Shown: piece after piece, positions 6,955 to 14,097 of the stretch | Numbering within the stretch: the stretch's first letter is position 1 | Layout: every line of letters starts with the position of its first letter | Assembly: GCA_020718925.1 (NCBI GenBank) | Contig: DYRC01000002.1 | Span: 1 to 14,097, forward strand | Direction of reading: 5' to 3' | DNA from: Desulfonema limicola | GTDB lineage: Bacteria; Desulfobacterota; Desulfobacteria; Desulfobacterales; DYRC01 | Length of the DNA: 14,097 bases | Made by a program: the position numbers and the translations under genes | Notes under the pieces: model-generated | The model's input: the letters and a program-made list of their open reading frames with translations, nothing else | Told to the model about the DNA's origin: nothing | Databases searched by the model: none

Positions 6955-7980
6955 CTATCCTTCTGTTTCATGCCTGAGATCGCGTGTCATCAGCCGATAT
7001 AAAGCTTCCTGCGGCGAAGTGTTATCATATAAAATATGATAAACCTCATGGGAAATAGGCATTTCCACCCCCAATTTACAGGAAAGATCATAGACAGATT
7101 TCGCGGTTTTAACGCCTTCTGCCACAGTCCGTGTTTCAGACAGGATGTCTTTGAGCGTTTTTCCTTCCCCGATTTTTTTTCCGACCGTATGATTTCGGCT
7201 CAGATCACCGGTACAGGTTAACACCAGATCGCCGATTCCGGCAAGACCGGAGAATGTTTGGGGATCCGCCCCCATTTTCAAGCCCAGCCGCCGAATCTCC
7301 GCAAGCCCTCTGGTAATCAGCGCGGCTCTGGTGTTCAGTCCTAATCTGAGACCGTCAATCAGTCCGGCGGCAATGGCGATCACATTTTTGACTGATCCGC
7401 CCAACTCTACGCCGATCATATCGTCGTTGGTATAAACCCTGAAATGCGGCGCGGCAAAAAGCTGCTGCACAAATCCGGCTGTTGTTCTGCTTTTTGAAGC
7501 AACGGTTACGGCAGTCGGTACTTTGGCAGCCACTTCTTTGGCAAAACTGGGTCCTGACAGCACGGCTATCTGATTTTCGGGAATATCAGGAAGCGTCTGC
7601 GCCAGAACTCCGGACATGGTCAGATGCGTTTCGTTTTCAATGCCTTTGGAGGCACAGACCACAATGCTCTGCGTTGATAAAAACATTGCCATATCAGCGC
7701 TTACACGGCGCATAACATGAGACGGAACCACGATGAGAACCATATCTTTGCCGGATACGACCTTTGCCAAATCATTGGACGGAAACAGATTTTCAGATAG
7801 CACAAAGCCCGGCAGAAACACCTTGTTTTCCCGATCTTTTAATATCTGTTCTCTGACTTCCGGCTCAAACACCCAGAAATCAACCTTACAGCCTTTTGAC
7901 GCCAGAAGGTTTGCCAACGCTGTTCCCCAGCTTCCCGCGCCCACGACGGCAATTTTTGCGGTTTCAATATCTGTCTGCAT
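6955..7980 (-). CDS. gpsA: Glycerol-3-phosphate dehydrogenase [NAD(P)+]
   Basis: This enzyme reduces dihydroxyacetone phosphate to sn-glycerol 3-phosphate, the backbone for phospholipid synthesis, in the cytoplasm. At 341 residues it has normal family length. Seen: the NAD(P)-binding GAGSWGTALA (14-23), VPSHVMR (85-91), SKGIE (111-115), SGPSFAKEV (142-150), the catalytic Lys region LGGSVKNV with K198, and SGLAGIGDLVLTC (244-256) followed by SRNHTVG (261-267). The start ATG has GGAG 6 nt upstream. It is divergent from the kinase gene across a 154-bp gap. It may be monocistronic or read on into the cytochrome-rnf unit; no terminator separates them that I can see. Confidence 0.97.
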   Translation of the reverse strand: MQTDIETAKIAVVGAGSWGTALANLLASKGCKVDFWVFEPEVREQILKDRENKVFLPGFVLSENLFPSNDLAKVVSGKDMVLIVVPSHVMRRVSADMAMFLSTQSIVVCASKGIENETHLTMSGVLAQTLPDIPENQIAVLSGPSFAKEVAAKVPTAVTVASKSRTTAGFVQQLFAAPHFRVYTNDDMIGVELGGSVKNVIAIAAGLIDGLRLGLNTRAALITRGLAEIRRLGLKMGADPQTFSGLAGIGDLVLTCTGDLSRNHTVGKKIGEGKTLKDILSETRTVAEGVKTAKSVYDLSCKLGVEMPISHEVYHILYDNTSPQEALYRLMTRDLRHETEG

Positions 7981-8070
7981 ATCAAACTCCTAAAAATCGT
8001 TTTATGCACATCTTTATTAAAAAAACACAAGGACATAATTTTTTTTGCTGCATAAAAATATAAAAACAGC

Positions 8071-8076
8071 TATAAT
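8071..8076 (+). promoter_or_regulatory. Possible -10 box of the kinase operon
   Basis: A perfect TATAAT hexamer lies 58 bp before the kinase ATG in the gap divergent from gpsA. The best -35-like hexamer, TTGCTG (8045-8050), is 20 bp away, longer than the usual 17, and the region is AT-rich, so this remains tentative. Confidence 0.35.
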
Positions 8077-8121
8077 CCATACGATCTTATTCCGTCAAGC
8101 ATTTATACCTATTCAGGAATC

Positions 8122-8126
8122 AGGAG
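8122..8126 (+). promoter_or_regulatory. Ribosome binding site deciding the kinase start
   Basis: AGGAG lies 8 nt before the ATG at 8135. It argues against the upstream in-frame TTG at 8045, which has no such site and would place translation over the putative -10 box. Confidence 0.75.
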
Positions 8127-8134
8127 ATCGCCAG

Positions 8135-10180
8135 ATGGATGATCCGGATATCACCCAGGAGTACTACATAACCGATTACAGCGAATTATCCCGGCAGTTG
8201 AAAGACTTGAAGCCGCCCGAAACCATGCGCCGAAATGCCGAAGATGCACTGATAGAGATTAAAAAACGGTATCAGTCCCTGATAGAAACCAATCTTTACG
8301 GTATTCAGGAGATTGACGTACAGGGCATCATCATGTTTGCCAATCCGATTCAGCACCGGCTGCTAGGCTATTCGGACGGAGAATTGAAAGGGAAAAAAGT
8401 GTGGCATCTGATGAAGTCCGAAGAGGATAGCCGCGCATTGACGGAATATCTGCTCAAGATTGCCAAGCGGGAGAGAGTCCCGTTTCCCTGGATAGCCCGA
8501 TACCGAAAAAAAGACGGTCAGCCCGTTGAATTAAAGACCGATTGGAATTATCTGCGCGATAAAAAAGGCAATATTTCCGGCTTTATTTCCTTTGTCAGCG
8601 ACGTGGTCGAGGGCAAAAAGTCCGGCGCGGAAGATGACAGCGACAACAGATACCGATTTTTGCTGGATAGTGCAAGCGAAATCATTCTGATCTTCAACCG
8701 GGAGGGAAAAATCACGTATGTCAATCAGTCCTGCGTATTTGCCAGCGGATATTTTGAAAAAGAACTGCTGACCATGAACATTGCGGATCTGCTTCCGCCG
8801 GATCGCTTTGAAGTTTTAAGGCAAAAGCTTGCCGGCGAGGGAGATGAAGATGTGATGGGCGACCGCAAGGTGCTGCTGTATGAAGCAGAACTGATTGACA
8901 GGGATTTCCGGCTGATCCCGATAGAAATCAGCGCGACGCTGATGATGAGCATGGAAGAAGAGCCGGACATTTTACTGGTGGCAAGAGACATCAGTGAGCG
9001 GAAAAAACTTGAAAAAGAACGGATCAAAGATCAGAAATCCGAGTATTTAAGTCGTCTTGCAGGCGGAATTGTCGGCGATATGAACAATCTGTTCACCGGC
9101 ATTATCGGCAATATTGATCTGGCGCAGATGGGCTTGAGTCCTGAAAGCAAAGCATTCAAGCGGCTTTTGGACGCCAGAGAAGGATGCGAAGGCGTAAGAA
9201 TCCTCATGCGTCAATTTACCGTTTTTTCCGAACTCATTCCGATTATCAAGCACGGAGAGTCTTTGAACAGCCTTTTGCGCGAGACCGTAAAATTGCTTAT
9301 CACGGATCCGAAAATCCGATGTGATGCGTCTTTGCCTCCGGATTTGTGGCCCGTGGCTTTCGGCGTGGAACAGATGGGGCAGGCGTTCAGAAATATTATT
9401 GTCAATGCCTGTGAAGCCATGCCTTCCGGCGGTACGATAAAAATTTCTGCTGAAAACATCACGCTCTTAACCGGCGATGAAGAACCCGGACTTTCCATGA
9501 TGCCGGGTCAGTATGTCAAGGTCTCCGTTCAGGATGAAGGGCTGGGCGTCTCCGAAGAAAATCTGGATAGAATTTTTGATCCTTATTTTTCGACCAAAAA
9601 AACCGGAACTCAGCGGGGAAGAGGGCTTGGGCTTACGATTGCGTATTCTGTTATCCGAAAACATGACGGCTATGTATATGCGGAATCAAAATCCGGGGTT
9701 CGTACCACGATATATGTGTATCTCCCGGCAAAAAAGAAACTGCGTCAGGAAGATAAATACACTCAGATCGAATCAGGCAGGAAGGAGGGGGACATGTCCG
9801 CTAAGGGAAAGATTCTGGTGATGGATGACGAGGAAGTTATCCGGGATGTGGCAGCACAGATGCTTCAGCAGCTTGGCTATGATGTCATTACCGCAAAAGA
9901 CGGTGTTGAAGCGATTGCGCTCTATAAAAAAGAGATGGAAAACAACAGTCCCGTAAATGCGGTCATTATAGATTTAAGCGTCAAAGAAGGGATGGGCGGA
10001 AAAGAGGCTATGCTGGAGTTGGCAAAGGTAGATCCTTATGTCAGAGGAATTATCTCCAGCGGCTACTCCAATGATCCGGAAATGGAAGAATATGAGCGAT
10101 ACGGATTCTGCGGCGTTGTGGATAAGCCATACACCCTGAAAGAACTGAGCCGGGTCTTGGAAGAGGTTCTTCATAAATGA
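8135..10180 (+). CDS. PAS-PAS hybrid histidine kinase with receiver; H-box His absent
   Basis: This 681-residue protein has no membrane segment, so it is a cytoplasmic sensor. Order: short N-terminus; PAS 1 (about 43-165); PAS 2 (about 172-290, ending RDISERKKL); dimerisation/H-box helix (about 300-365); HATPase (about 375-530) with N424 (NACEAM), D467 (DEGLG) and RGRGLGL (494-500); linker; receiver (about 558-680) with D564/D565, phosphoacceptor D613 and K664. Related kinases read LAGGIAHDFNN at the H-box; this one reads LAGGIVGDMNN, with Gly314 where the phosphorylated His belongs (codon GGC at 9074). ATP-binding boxes and receiver look intact. It therefore cannot autophosphorylate in the usual way and may act as a phosphatase, pseudokinase, or partner of another kinase. 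A strong internal ribosome binding site precedes the receiver. The stop overlaps the next start by 4 bp. Confidence 0.92.
   Translation: MDDPDITQEYYITDYSELSRQLKDLKPPETMRRNAEDALIEIKKRYQSLIETNLYGIQEIDVQGIIMFANPIQHRLLGYSDGELKGKKVWHLMKSEEDSRALTEYLLKIAKRERVPFPWIARYRKKDGQPVELKTDWNYLRDKKGNISGFISFVSDVVEGKKSGAEDDSDNRYRFLLDSASEIILIFNREGKITYVNQSCVFASGYFEKELLTMNIADLLPPDRFEVLRQKLAGEGDEDVMGDRKVLLYEAELIDRDFRLIPIEISATLMMSMEEEPDILLVARDISERKKLEKERIKDQKSEYLSRLAGGIVGDMNNLFTGIIGNIDLAQMGLSPESKAFKRLLDAREGCEGVRILMRQFTVFSELIPIIKHGESLNSLLRETVKLLITDPKIRCDASLPPDLWPVAFGVEQMGQAFRNIIVNACEAMPSGGTIKISAENITLLTGDEEPGLSMMPGQYVKVSVQDEGLGVSEENLDRIFDPYFSTKKTGTQRGRGLGLTIAYSVIRKHDGYVYAESKSGVRTTIYVYLPAKKKLRQEDKYTQIESGRKEGDMSAKGKILVMDDEEVIRDVAAQMLQQLGYDVITAKDGVEAIALYKKEMENNSPVNAVIIDLSVKEGMGGKEAMLELAKVDPYVRGIISSGYSNDPEMEEYERYGFCGVVDKPYTLKELSRVLEEVLHK
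9782..9796 (+). promoter_or_regulatory. Internal ribosome binding site and start for a free receiver domain
   Basis: AAGGAGG (9782-9788) stands 5 nt before an in-frame ATG (9794-9796) exactly at the boundary between kinase and receiver. Initiation here would make a 128-residue single-domain response regulator (9794-10180, beginning MSAKGKILVMDDEE) with its own D11/D12, D60 and K111. The site is stronger than the one used for the full-length protein. Whether it is used cannot be seen from sequence. Confidence 0.55.
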
Positions 10181-11070
10181 TTGATGTTGAGCGCGTCCGG
10201 CTGACGGACAATCTTTATCTGATTCCCGCGCCGAACCAGTCCCGTTTTCCGTTCTGCAACAGCTTTCTGATTACCGGAAAACAAAGAGTTCTGATTGATA
10301 CCGGAATCGGCAAAGAAAATATCCGGGCATTGGATAAGGAAAAACGCATTGATGTTCTGATTATCAGTCATTCTCACCCGGATCATATTGTGGGCTGGGA
10401 AACGCTTTCAGATCGGTTTCTGCTTTTGCCGAAAGAAACGCCGGATGCTGTAAAAGATCTGACGCTGCTGGGAAAGCGATTTGCCGACACCCAGCAAAGA
10501 GCCGAGTATTGGACAAAAAGCATTGCCCGCCGCTTTGATTTGAAGGTTCTGCGCGATCCGGACGGACGTTACGGAGACGGCGATGTTCTGGATTTCGGGA
10601 ATTTTCGCTTAAAAGCTGTTCACGCGCCGGGGCATCTCAATGATCATTATTGTTTTACAGATATTGACGGACAGGCAATCCTTACCACCGACATTGATTT
10701 TACCTCTTTCGGTCCCTGGTATGGCAATCCCGAATGTGATATTGAACTGTTTCAGCAAAGCATCCGAAAGGTGATGGCACTGCCGCATACCGTTGCCTGT
10801 TCTTCGCACAAGCCGCCTATTTTCGGTCATGCAGGGCAGGATTTCAAGGCGTTTATGGCTATTTTTGATCGCCAGCGCAAATTGGTGCTTGATCTTTACA
10901 ACTCTTTTCATGATCTTGAAAAAATTGTGGATGCATCGCCGTTTTATCGCCATCGGGTACCGGATAACCGGCTCAGAATCATGTTTGAAACCGTGATGGT
11001 GAAAAAGAATCTGGCATTGCTTCTCAGAGACGGTCTGATACCTTCCATTTTATCGGAGAAAAATTTATGA
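10177..11070 (+). CDS. Metallo-beta-lactamase-fold hydrolase
   Basis: This 297-residue soluble protein carries the metal-binding motif HSHPDH (H65, H67, D69, H70), followed by APGH (H153), TTDID (D172/D174) and SSHKPP (H211), the order expected for a two-metal MBL-fold active site. The C-terminal third (about 220-297) is helical and resembles the accessory helices of glyoxalase II or LACTB2-like members. The substrate is unknown; a thioesterase, lactonase or phosphodiesterase role are all possible, and I do not assign one. Its ATG overlaps the kinase stop (ATGA), and its own stop overlaps the next start in the same way, so it is translationally coupled on both sides. Confidence 0.9.
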   Translation: MIDVERVRLTDNLYLIPAPNQSRFPFCNSFLITGKQRVLIDTGIGKENIRALDKEKRIDVLIISHSHPDHIVGWETLSDRFLLLPKETPDAVKDLTLLGKRFADTQQRAEYWTKSIARRFDLKVLRDPDGRYGDGDVLDFGNFRLKAVHAPGHLNDHYCFTDIDGQAILTTDIDFTSFGPWYGNPECDIELFQQSIRKVMALPHTVACSSHKPPIFGHAGQDFKAFMAIFDRQRKLVLDLYNSFHDLEKIVDASPFYRHRVPDNRLRIMFETVMVKKNLALLLRDGLIPSILSEKNL

Positions 11071-12050
11071 CTGCGGCGGATAAACGAAAAGTATCTGTGG
11101 CACTTTTATCGGTGATTTCAAATACCACATTGGTAGTGCTGAAATTGATCATCGGAATTATGATCAATTCTGTATCTGTGATTTCCGAAGCCATTCATTC
11201 GGGCGTTGATCTGCTGGCTGCCATTATTGCGTTATTTGCCGTAAAAACATCCGGCAAGCCTGCCGACAAAGAGCATCCTTTCGGGCATGGCAAATTTGAG
11301 AATATTTCCGGCACTGTGGAGGCTCTGCTGATTTTTGTTGCGGCAATATGGATTATCTATGAAGCCATTGAAAAACTGAAACATCCCGCCTCTATGGGTT
11401 CTGTAACCTGGGGCGTTTATGTGATGCTGGCATCTTCAATTGTAAATATGATCGTATCCCACATGCTTTTCAAGGTCGGCAAAGAAACCGATTCGATTGC
11501 GCTGCAAGCTGACGCATGGCATCTTCGCACCGATGTTTATACCTCAGCAGGCGTTATGATAGGGCTTGGCTATATCTGGATCGGCGAGAAATTTTTTCCC
11601 GGCACGGATTTGGCTTGGGTTGATCCGGCGGCTGCCATTGCCGTGGCATTGCTGATTATCAAAGCAGCATACAGCCTCACCGTTGAATCTGCCCGTGATT
11701 TGTTAGATGTCAGTCTTCCGCCCGAAGATGAAACCGCCATCCGAAAGCATATCGCCTCTTTCAGCCCGACAATATGTGCGTTTCATTCGCTGCGTACCCG
11801 CAAATCCGGCTCTTATCGCTTTGCCGAAGTTACCCTGATGGTGGATTCCGGGATGTCGGTCGAAGAATCGCATCGCATTACCGAAGACGTTACCGAGGCG
11901 ATTAATACTCAGTTTCCGGGCATCAGTATTACGATTCATATCGAACCCTGCAACGGAGACTGTATTCCCAAATGTCTGGAAGGCTGTTTTTTAAATGAAG
12001 AAGAACTTAGGAAAGTCAGAATAAAACATGGAACGACCGCGCAGTCCTAA
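11067..12050 (+). CDS. Cation diffusion facilitator (CDF) metal efflux transporter
   Basis: This 327-residue protein has six predicted membrane segments and a cytoplasmic C-terminal domain. Metal-site signatures: HSGVD (H44, D48) in the second helix and HLRTD (H152, D156) in the fifth; HPFGHGKFE (70-78) follows the loop typical of the FieF/MamB type. Known: CDF proteins exchange protons for Zn2+, Fe2+, Mn2+ or similar ions as dimers. The metal is not predictable with certainty; H in place of the Asp in the second helix favours zinc. Odd: after the usual C-terminal domain the protein ends with four evenly spaced cysteines, C295, C299, C303 and C307 (CX3CX3CX3C), a possible extra metal site. 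The ATG overlaps the upstream stop by 4 bp. Confidence 0.93.
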   Translation: MTAADKRKVSVALLSVISNTTLVVLKLIIGIMINSVSVISEAIHSGVDLLAAIIALFAVKTSGKPADKEHPFGHGKFENISGTVEALLIFVAAIWIIYEAIEKLKHPASMGSVTWGVYVMLASSIVNMIVSHMLFKVGKETDSIALQADAWHLRTDVYTSAGVMIGLGYIWIGEKFFPGTDLAWVDPAAAIAVALLIIKAAYSLTVESARDLLDVSLPPEDETAIRKHIASFSPTICAFHSLRTRKSGSYRFAEVTLMVDSGMSVEESHRITEDVTEAINTQFPGISITIHIEPCNGDCIPKCLEGCFLNEEELRKVRIKHGTTAQS

Positions 12051-12540
12051 AAATTATCTTTATATTACTATCGGATCAGCCTTGGGGCTGGGATTGTCTC
12101 CGTTTTTTCCGGGAACGTGCGGCGCATTGCTCGGCGTGGTGTTTCACAGTCTCATCGTGTCTTTTCTTCCCGCGTCCGTTCAGTGGACAGCACTGATGGT
12201 CGTGTTTATACTGGTATGTCTGGTCAATCATCTGCTGACGCTCTGGGCAGTGGCATATTGGTCAAGCCCGGATCCGAAACATTTTGTCTTAGACGAAGTT
12301 GCCGGATATTTGTTTGTTCAGATATTGTTCCGGCAGGACGGTCAGTTTTGGAAAATTGCGGGCTTGGGATTTATCTTATTCAGAATATTCGATATATTCA
12401 AGCTGATTCCGCCGACAAAATATATTGATCAGAATATTCACGGCGCATGGGGCATTTTGTTAGACGATTTGGTGAGCGCGGGATATGCTGCGCTTGTTAT
12501 GTATATTATATCATGGGTTTATCCTCAATGGTCAAGTTAG
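12028..12540 (+). CDS. pgpA: Phosphatidylglycerophosphatase A
   Basis: This 170-residue membrane protein dephosphorylates phosphatidylglycerophosphate to phosphatidylglycerol, the last step after PgsA in anionic phospholipid synthesis. Seen: the family signature LGLSPFFPGTCGAL (20-33), the acidic VLDEVAGYL (87-95, D89/E90), FILFRIFDIFK (115-125, D122) and HGAWGILLDDLVSAG (138-152, D146/D147), matching the PgpA pattern of conserved acids, with about four membrane segments. The start overlaps the 3' end of the CDF gene by 23 bp. An AGGA lies rather far upstream (15 nt), so coupling to translation of the transporter gene is likely. Length is normal. Confidence 0.93.
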   Translation: MERPRSPKNYLYITIGSALGLGLSPFFPGTCGALLGVVFHSLIVSFLPASVQWTALMVVFILVCLVNHLLTLWAVAYWSSPDPKHFVLDEVAGYLFVQILFRQDGQFWKIAGLGFILFRIFDIFKLIPPTKYIDQNIHGAWGILLDDLVSAGYAALVMYIISWVYPQWSS

Positions 12541-12544
12541 GGAG
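12540..12544 (+). promoter_or_regulatory. Ribosome binding site deciding the map start
   Basis: GGGAG 9 nt before the ATG at 12554, overlapping the last base of the pgpA stop. It supports this start over an in-frame ATG at 12485, which lies inside pgpA and has no site of its own. Confidence 0.7.
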
Positions 12545-12553
12545 AAGTGCTGT

Positions 12554-13447
12554 ATGAAAGTTGGCAGAAATGATCCTTGTCCGTGCGGGAGCGGTCAGAA
12601 ATTCAAAAAATGCTGTCTGATGAAAAAAGGACGGCTGATAGAACCTCCCACCCCGTTAAGTCCCAAGGATTTATACTATAAGAAACATAAAATCCGCCTT
12701 AAAAGCAGCGAAGATATCGAAGGTATCCGAAAAACCGGCAAACTGGTCATTGATACGCTCAATCGGGTTGAGGAAATGATCAAGCCGGGAGTTAAAACCG
12801 AAGAGATCAATACACTGGTTCACGAATACACGGTCAGAAGCGGCGCAAAACCCGCGCCCCTGCATTACCGGGGCTTTCCGAAAAGCACCTGCGTATCGGT
12901 CAATGAGGTGATTTGTCATGGGATTCCGGGTGAACGCCTGTTGAAAGAGGGCGATATTGTCAACGTGGACATCACATCGGTGTTGAACGGCTATTATGCG
13001 GATGCGAACAAGACTTTTTTTGTCGGAACGCCCGGGGAAAAAGCCCAAAAAATTGTTCGGATAACCAAAGAATGCTTAAAAATCGGCATGTCCATAGTCA
13101 AACCCGGAAATACCACCGGAGACATCGGATGGGCTATTCAGAATTATGCGGAAGCTCAGGGCTGCTCCGTAGTGCGTGAATTTGTGGGGCATGGCGTGGG
13201 CTTTGAATTTCATGAGCCGCCGCAGATTATGCACTACGGCAATAAGAAAAGCGGCATTATTCTGACTCCGGGCATGGTGTTCACCATCGAACCCATGATC
13301 AATCTTGGCAGAAAAGATTTGCGGGTGTTAAAAGACAAATGGACGGTCATTACCAAAGACGGCTCTTTGTCCGCGCAATTCGAGCAGACCGTTCTGGTTA
13401 CAGAAAACGGCTGCGAAAGCATGACGCCATACAGCCTCAATGATTGA
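12554..13447 (+). CDS. map: Methionine aminopeptidase type I with N-terminal SEC-C zinc motif
   Basis: This 297-residue enzyme removes the N-terminal methionine of new proteins. The N-terminus carries a SEC-C zinc-binding motif, C9-P-C11 ... C20-C21, of the kind that lets SecA bind ribosomes and SecB. A linker leads to the pita-bread catalytic domain (about 50-290) with all metal ligands: D139, D150, H213, E246 and E277, plus the active-site His residues H122 and H220. This fusion is known in several bacteria and is thought to dock the enzyme at the ribosome, much like the N-terminal zinc finger of eukaryotic MetAP1. The stop overlaps the start of cbiG. The enzyme looks intact. Confidence 0.95.
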   Translation: MKVGRNDPCPCGSGQKFKKCCLMKKGRLIEPPTPLSPKDLYYKKHKIRLKSSEDIEGIRKTGKLVIDTLNRVEEMIKPGVKTEEINTLVHEYTVRSGAKPAPLHYRGFPKSTCVSVNEVICHGIPGERLLKEGDIVNVDITSVLNGYYADANKTFFVGTPGEKAQKIVRITKECLKIGMSIVKPGNTTGDIGWAIQNYAEAQGCSVVREFVGHGVGFEFHEPPQIMHYGNKKSGIILTPGMVFTIEPMINLGRKDLRVLKDKWTVITKDGSLSAQFEQTVLVTENGCESMTPYSLND

Positions 13448-14097
13448 TATGCTGGCTATCTGGGCTATCACGCCGAATGGCGCAATTTTGGCGCGAAAAA
13501 TTGCAGATCATCTGCCGGAATCAGAGGTGTTTCTTTCGGAATCTCTTGGAAATACGGAGATTTCTCATATTGCATTTCAGCGGCTGTCAGATGCCATATC
13601 CCAAAATTTCAATTCTTATCAAGGACATATTTTCATTATGTCAACCGGCATCGTGGTGCGGATGATTGCGACTCATATCCGGCATAAAACCCTTGATCCG
13701 GCAGTCGTGGTGATAGACGATAGAGGACAGTACGCCATCAGCCTGCTTTCCGGGCATATCGGCGGCGCAAATGCCCTGACTCAGCAAGTTGCCGAATGTA
13801 TCGGCGCAACTCCGGTCATTACCACCGCAACCGATGTGAATCAACTTCCGGCAATTGATATGATTGCCAAAGAAAAAGGCTTATTCATTGAAAACCCCGG
13901 GGCGATTAAGCATGTCAATATGGCGATTCTGACCGGAAAGCCGATAGATGTTCATGATCCGTTCGGGTACCTAACCCCCCGGCCCCCTTCCCTGAGAGGG
14001 AAGGGGGAGACATCAGATGACTCCCCTCTCCGTTTCGGGGAAGGGAAGGGGGAGACATCCGAAAACTCCCCTCTCCGTTTCGGGGAGGGGCCGGGGG
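13440..14097 (+). CDS. cbiG: CbiG (cobalt-precorrin 5A hydrolase), N-terminal part, interrupted by a repeat insertion
   Basis: The reading frame is open to the window edge (219 codons seen, no stop), so the gene is partial at its 3' end. The N-terminal domain is clear: WAITPNGAILARKIA (8-22), STGIVVRMIA (68-77), DPAVVVIDDRG (86-96), SLLSGHIGGANALT (101-114) and TTATDVNQLPAID (128-140), all CbiG hallmarks. Known: CbiG opens the delta-lactone ring in the anaerobic cobalamin pathway. From about residue 178 the family sequence stops, and the frame runs through a GC-rich repeat encoding TPRPPSLRGKGE and two copies of a 15-residue unit (GKGETS..SPLRFGE). This falls in the variable middle domain, so the protein might tolerate it, but the downstream part is not visible. 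The start is ATG 13440 (8-bp overlap with map) or ATG 13449; neither has a clear ribosome site. Confidence 0.87.
   Translation, partial: MIDMLAIWAITPNGAILARKIADHLPESEVFLSESLGNTEISHIAFQRLSDAISQNFNSYQGHIFIMSTGIVVRMIATHIRHKTLDPAVVVIDDRGQYAISLLSGHIGGANALTQQVAECIGATPVITTATDVNQLPAIDMIAKEKGLFIENPGAIKHVNMAILTGKPIDVHDPFGYLTPRPPSLRGKGETSDDSPLRFGEGKGETSENSPLRFGEGPG
13969..14097. repeat. GC-rich palindromic repeat element inserted in cbiG
   Basis: The element has three layers. A perfect 11-bp hairpin, CCCCCTTCCCT-GAG-AGGGAAGGGGG, lies at 13983-14007. A 45-bp direct repeat occurs twice in tandem (13998-14042 and 14043-14087, a few mismatches). A second hairpin, CCCCTCTCCG-TTT-CGGGGAGGGG, lies at 14068-14090 with one mismatch. 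The left end ACCCCCCGGCCCCC matches the reverse complement of the right end GGGGCCGGGGG, so the window stops inside the terminal inverted repeat. The period of 45 and the absence of stops keep the host frame open. This style of mobile palindromic element is widespread in intergenic regions of repeat-rich bacteria. Confidence 0.9.

Noticed and set aside
8045..8134. N-terminal extension of the hybrid kinase from TTG at 8045
   Set aside because: No ribosome binding site; the ATG at 8135 has AGGAG 8 nt upstream.
12485..12553. N-terminal extension of the methionine aminopeptidase
   Set aside because: It lies inside pgpA; the SEC-C motif starts directly at the ATG at 12554, which has its own ribosome binding site.
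13444..13665. A 73-codon frame after map
   Set aside because: It is an out-of-frame shadow of cbiG, whose frame (from 13440) matches family motifs and stays open to the window edge.
13998..14087. The 45-bp tandem repeat as a natural low-complexity region of CbiG
   Set aside because: The DNA forms GC-rich hairpins and inverted ends typical of an inserted element, and known CbiG proteins have no such segment.

Overview
The window looks like chromosomal DNA of an anaerobic, cytochrome-rich bacterium, most likely a sulfate reducer of the Desulfobacterota (Desulfobacterales-like). This rests on a multiheme c-type cytochrome directly upstream of an rnfCDGEAB cluster, a PAS hybrid kinase of a style common in that group, and short palindromic repeat families in and between genes. 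The genus is not resolved; no rRNA or tRNA is present.

Left half (1-6811, minus strand): one tightly packed cluster transcribed leftwards, multiheme cytochrome c - rnfC - rnfD - rnfG - rnfE - rnfA - rnfB, closed by an intrinsic terminator at 27-55. It should encode a membrane Rnf complex coupling ferredoxin/pyridine-nucleotide electron transfer to ion translocation, with a periplasmic cytochrome as an extra electron port. It is not a textbook Rnf. RnfB is fused to a complete GltD/NfnB-type FAD-NADPH oxidoreductase. RnfC keeps its two 4Fe-4S motifs but has lost the recognisable NADH/FMN signatures. RnfD lacks the threonine that normally carries covalent FMN. Together these suggest that the pyridine-nucleotide site has moved from RnfC to RnfB and that NADPH may be the nucleotide used. 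This is the best candidate here for an undescribed system.

Middle (6955-7980, minus strand): gpsA, glycerol-3-phosphate dehydrogenase, separated from the cytochrome gene by 143 bp.

Right half (8135 to the end, plus strand): a run of overlapping or nearly touching genes starting divergently from gpsA. They are a PAS-PAS-kinase-receiver protein whose H-box histidine is replaced by glycine and which contains a strong internal ribosome binding site just before the receiver; a metallo-beta-lactamase-fold hydrolase; a cation diffusion facilitator with a CX3CX3CX3C tail; PgpA; a SEC-C/methionine aminopeptidase; and the N-terminal part of CbiG. gpsA and pgpA both serve phospholipid synthesis but lie in different units; the right-hand unit looks like a mixed housekeeping operon.

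Repeats: two heptad/14-mer palindromic arrays lie between rnf genes, and a GC-rich palindromic element with a 45-bp tandem unit is inserted in frame in cbiG and runs off the right edge. No stretch over 300 bp lacks a gene; the largest gaps are 6812-6954 and 7981-8134.
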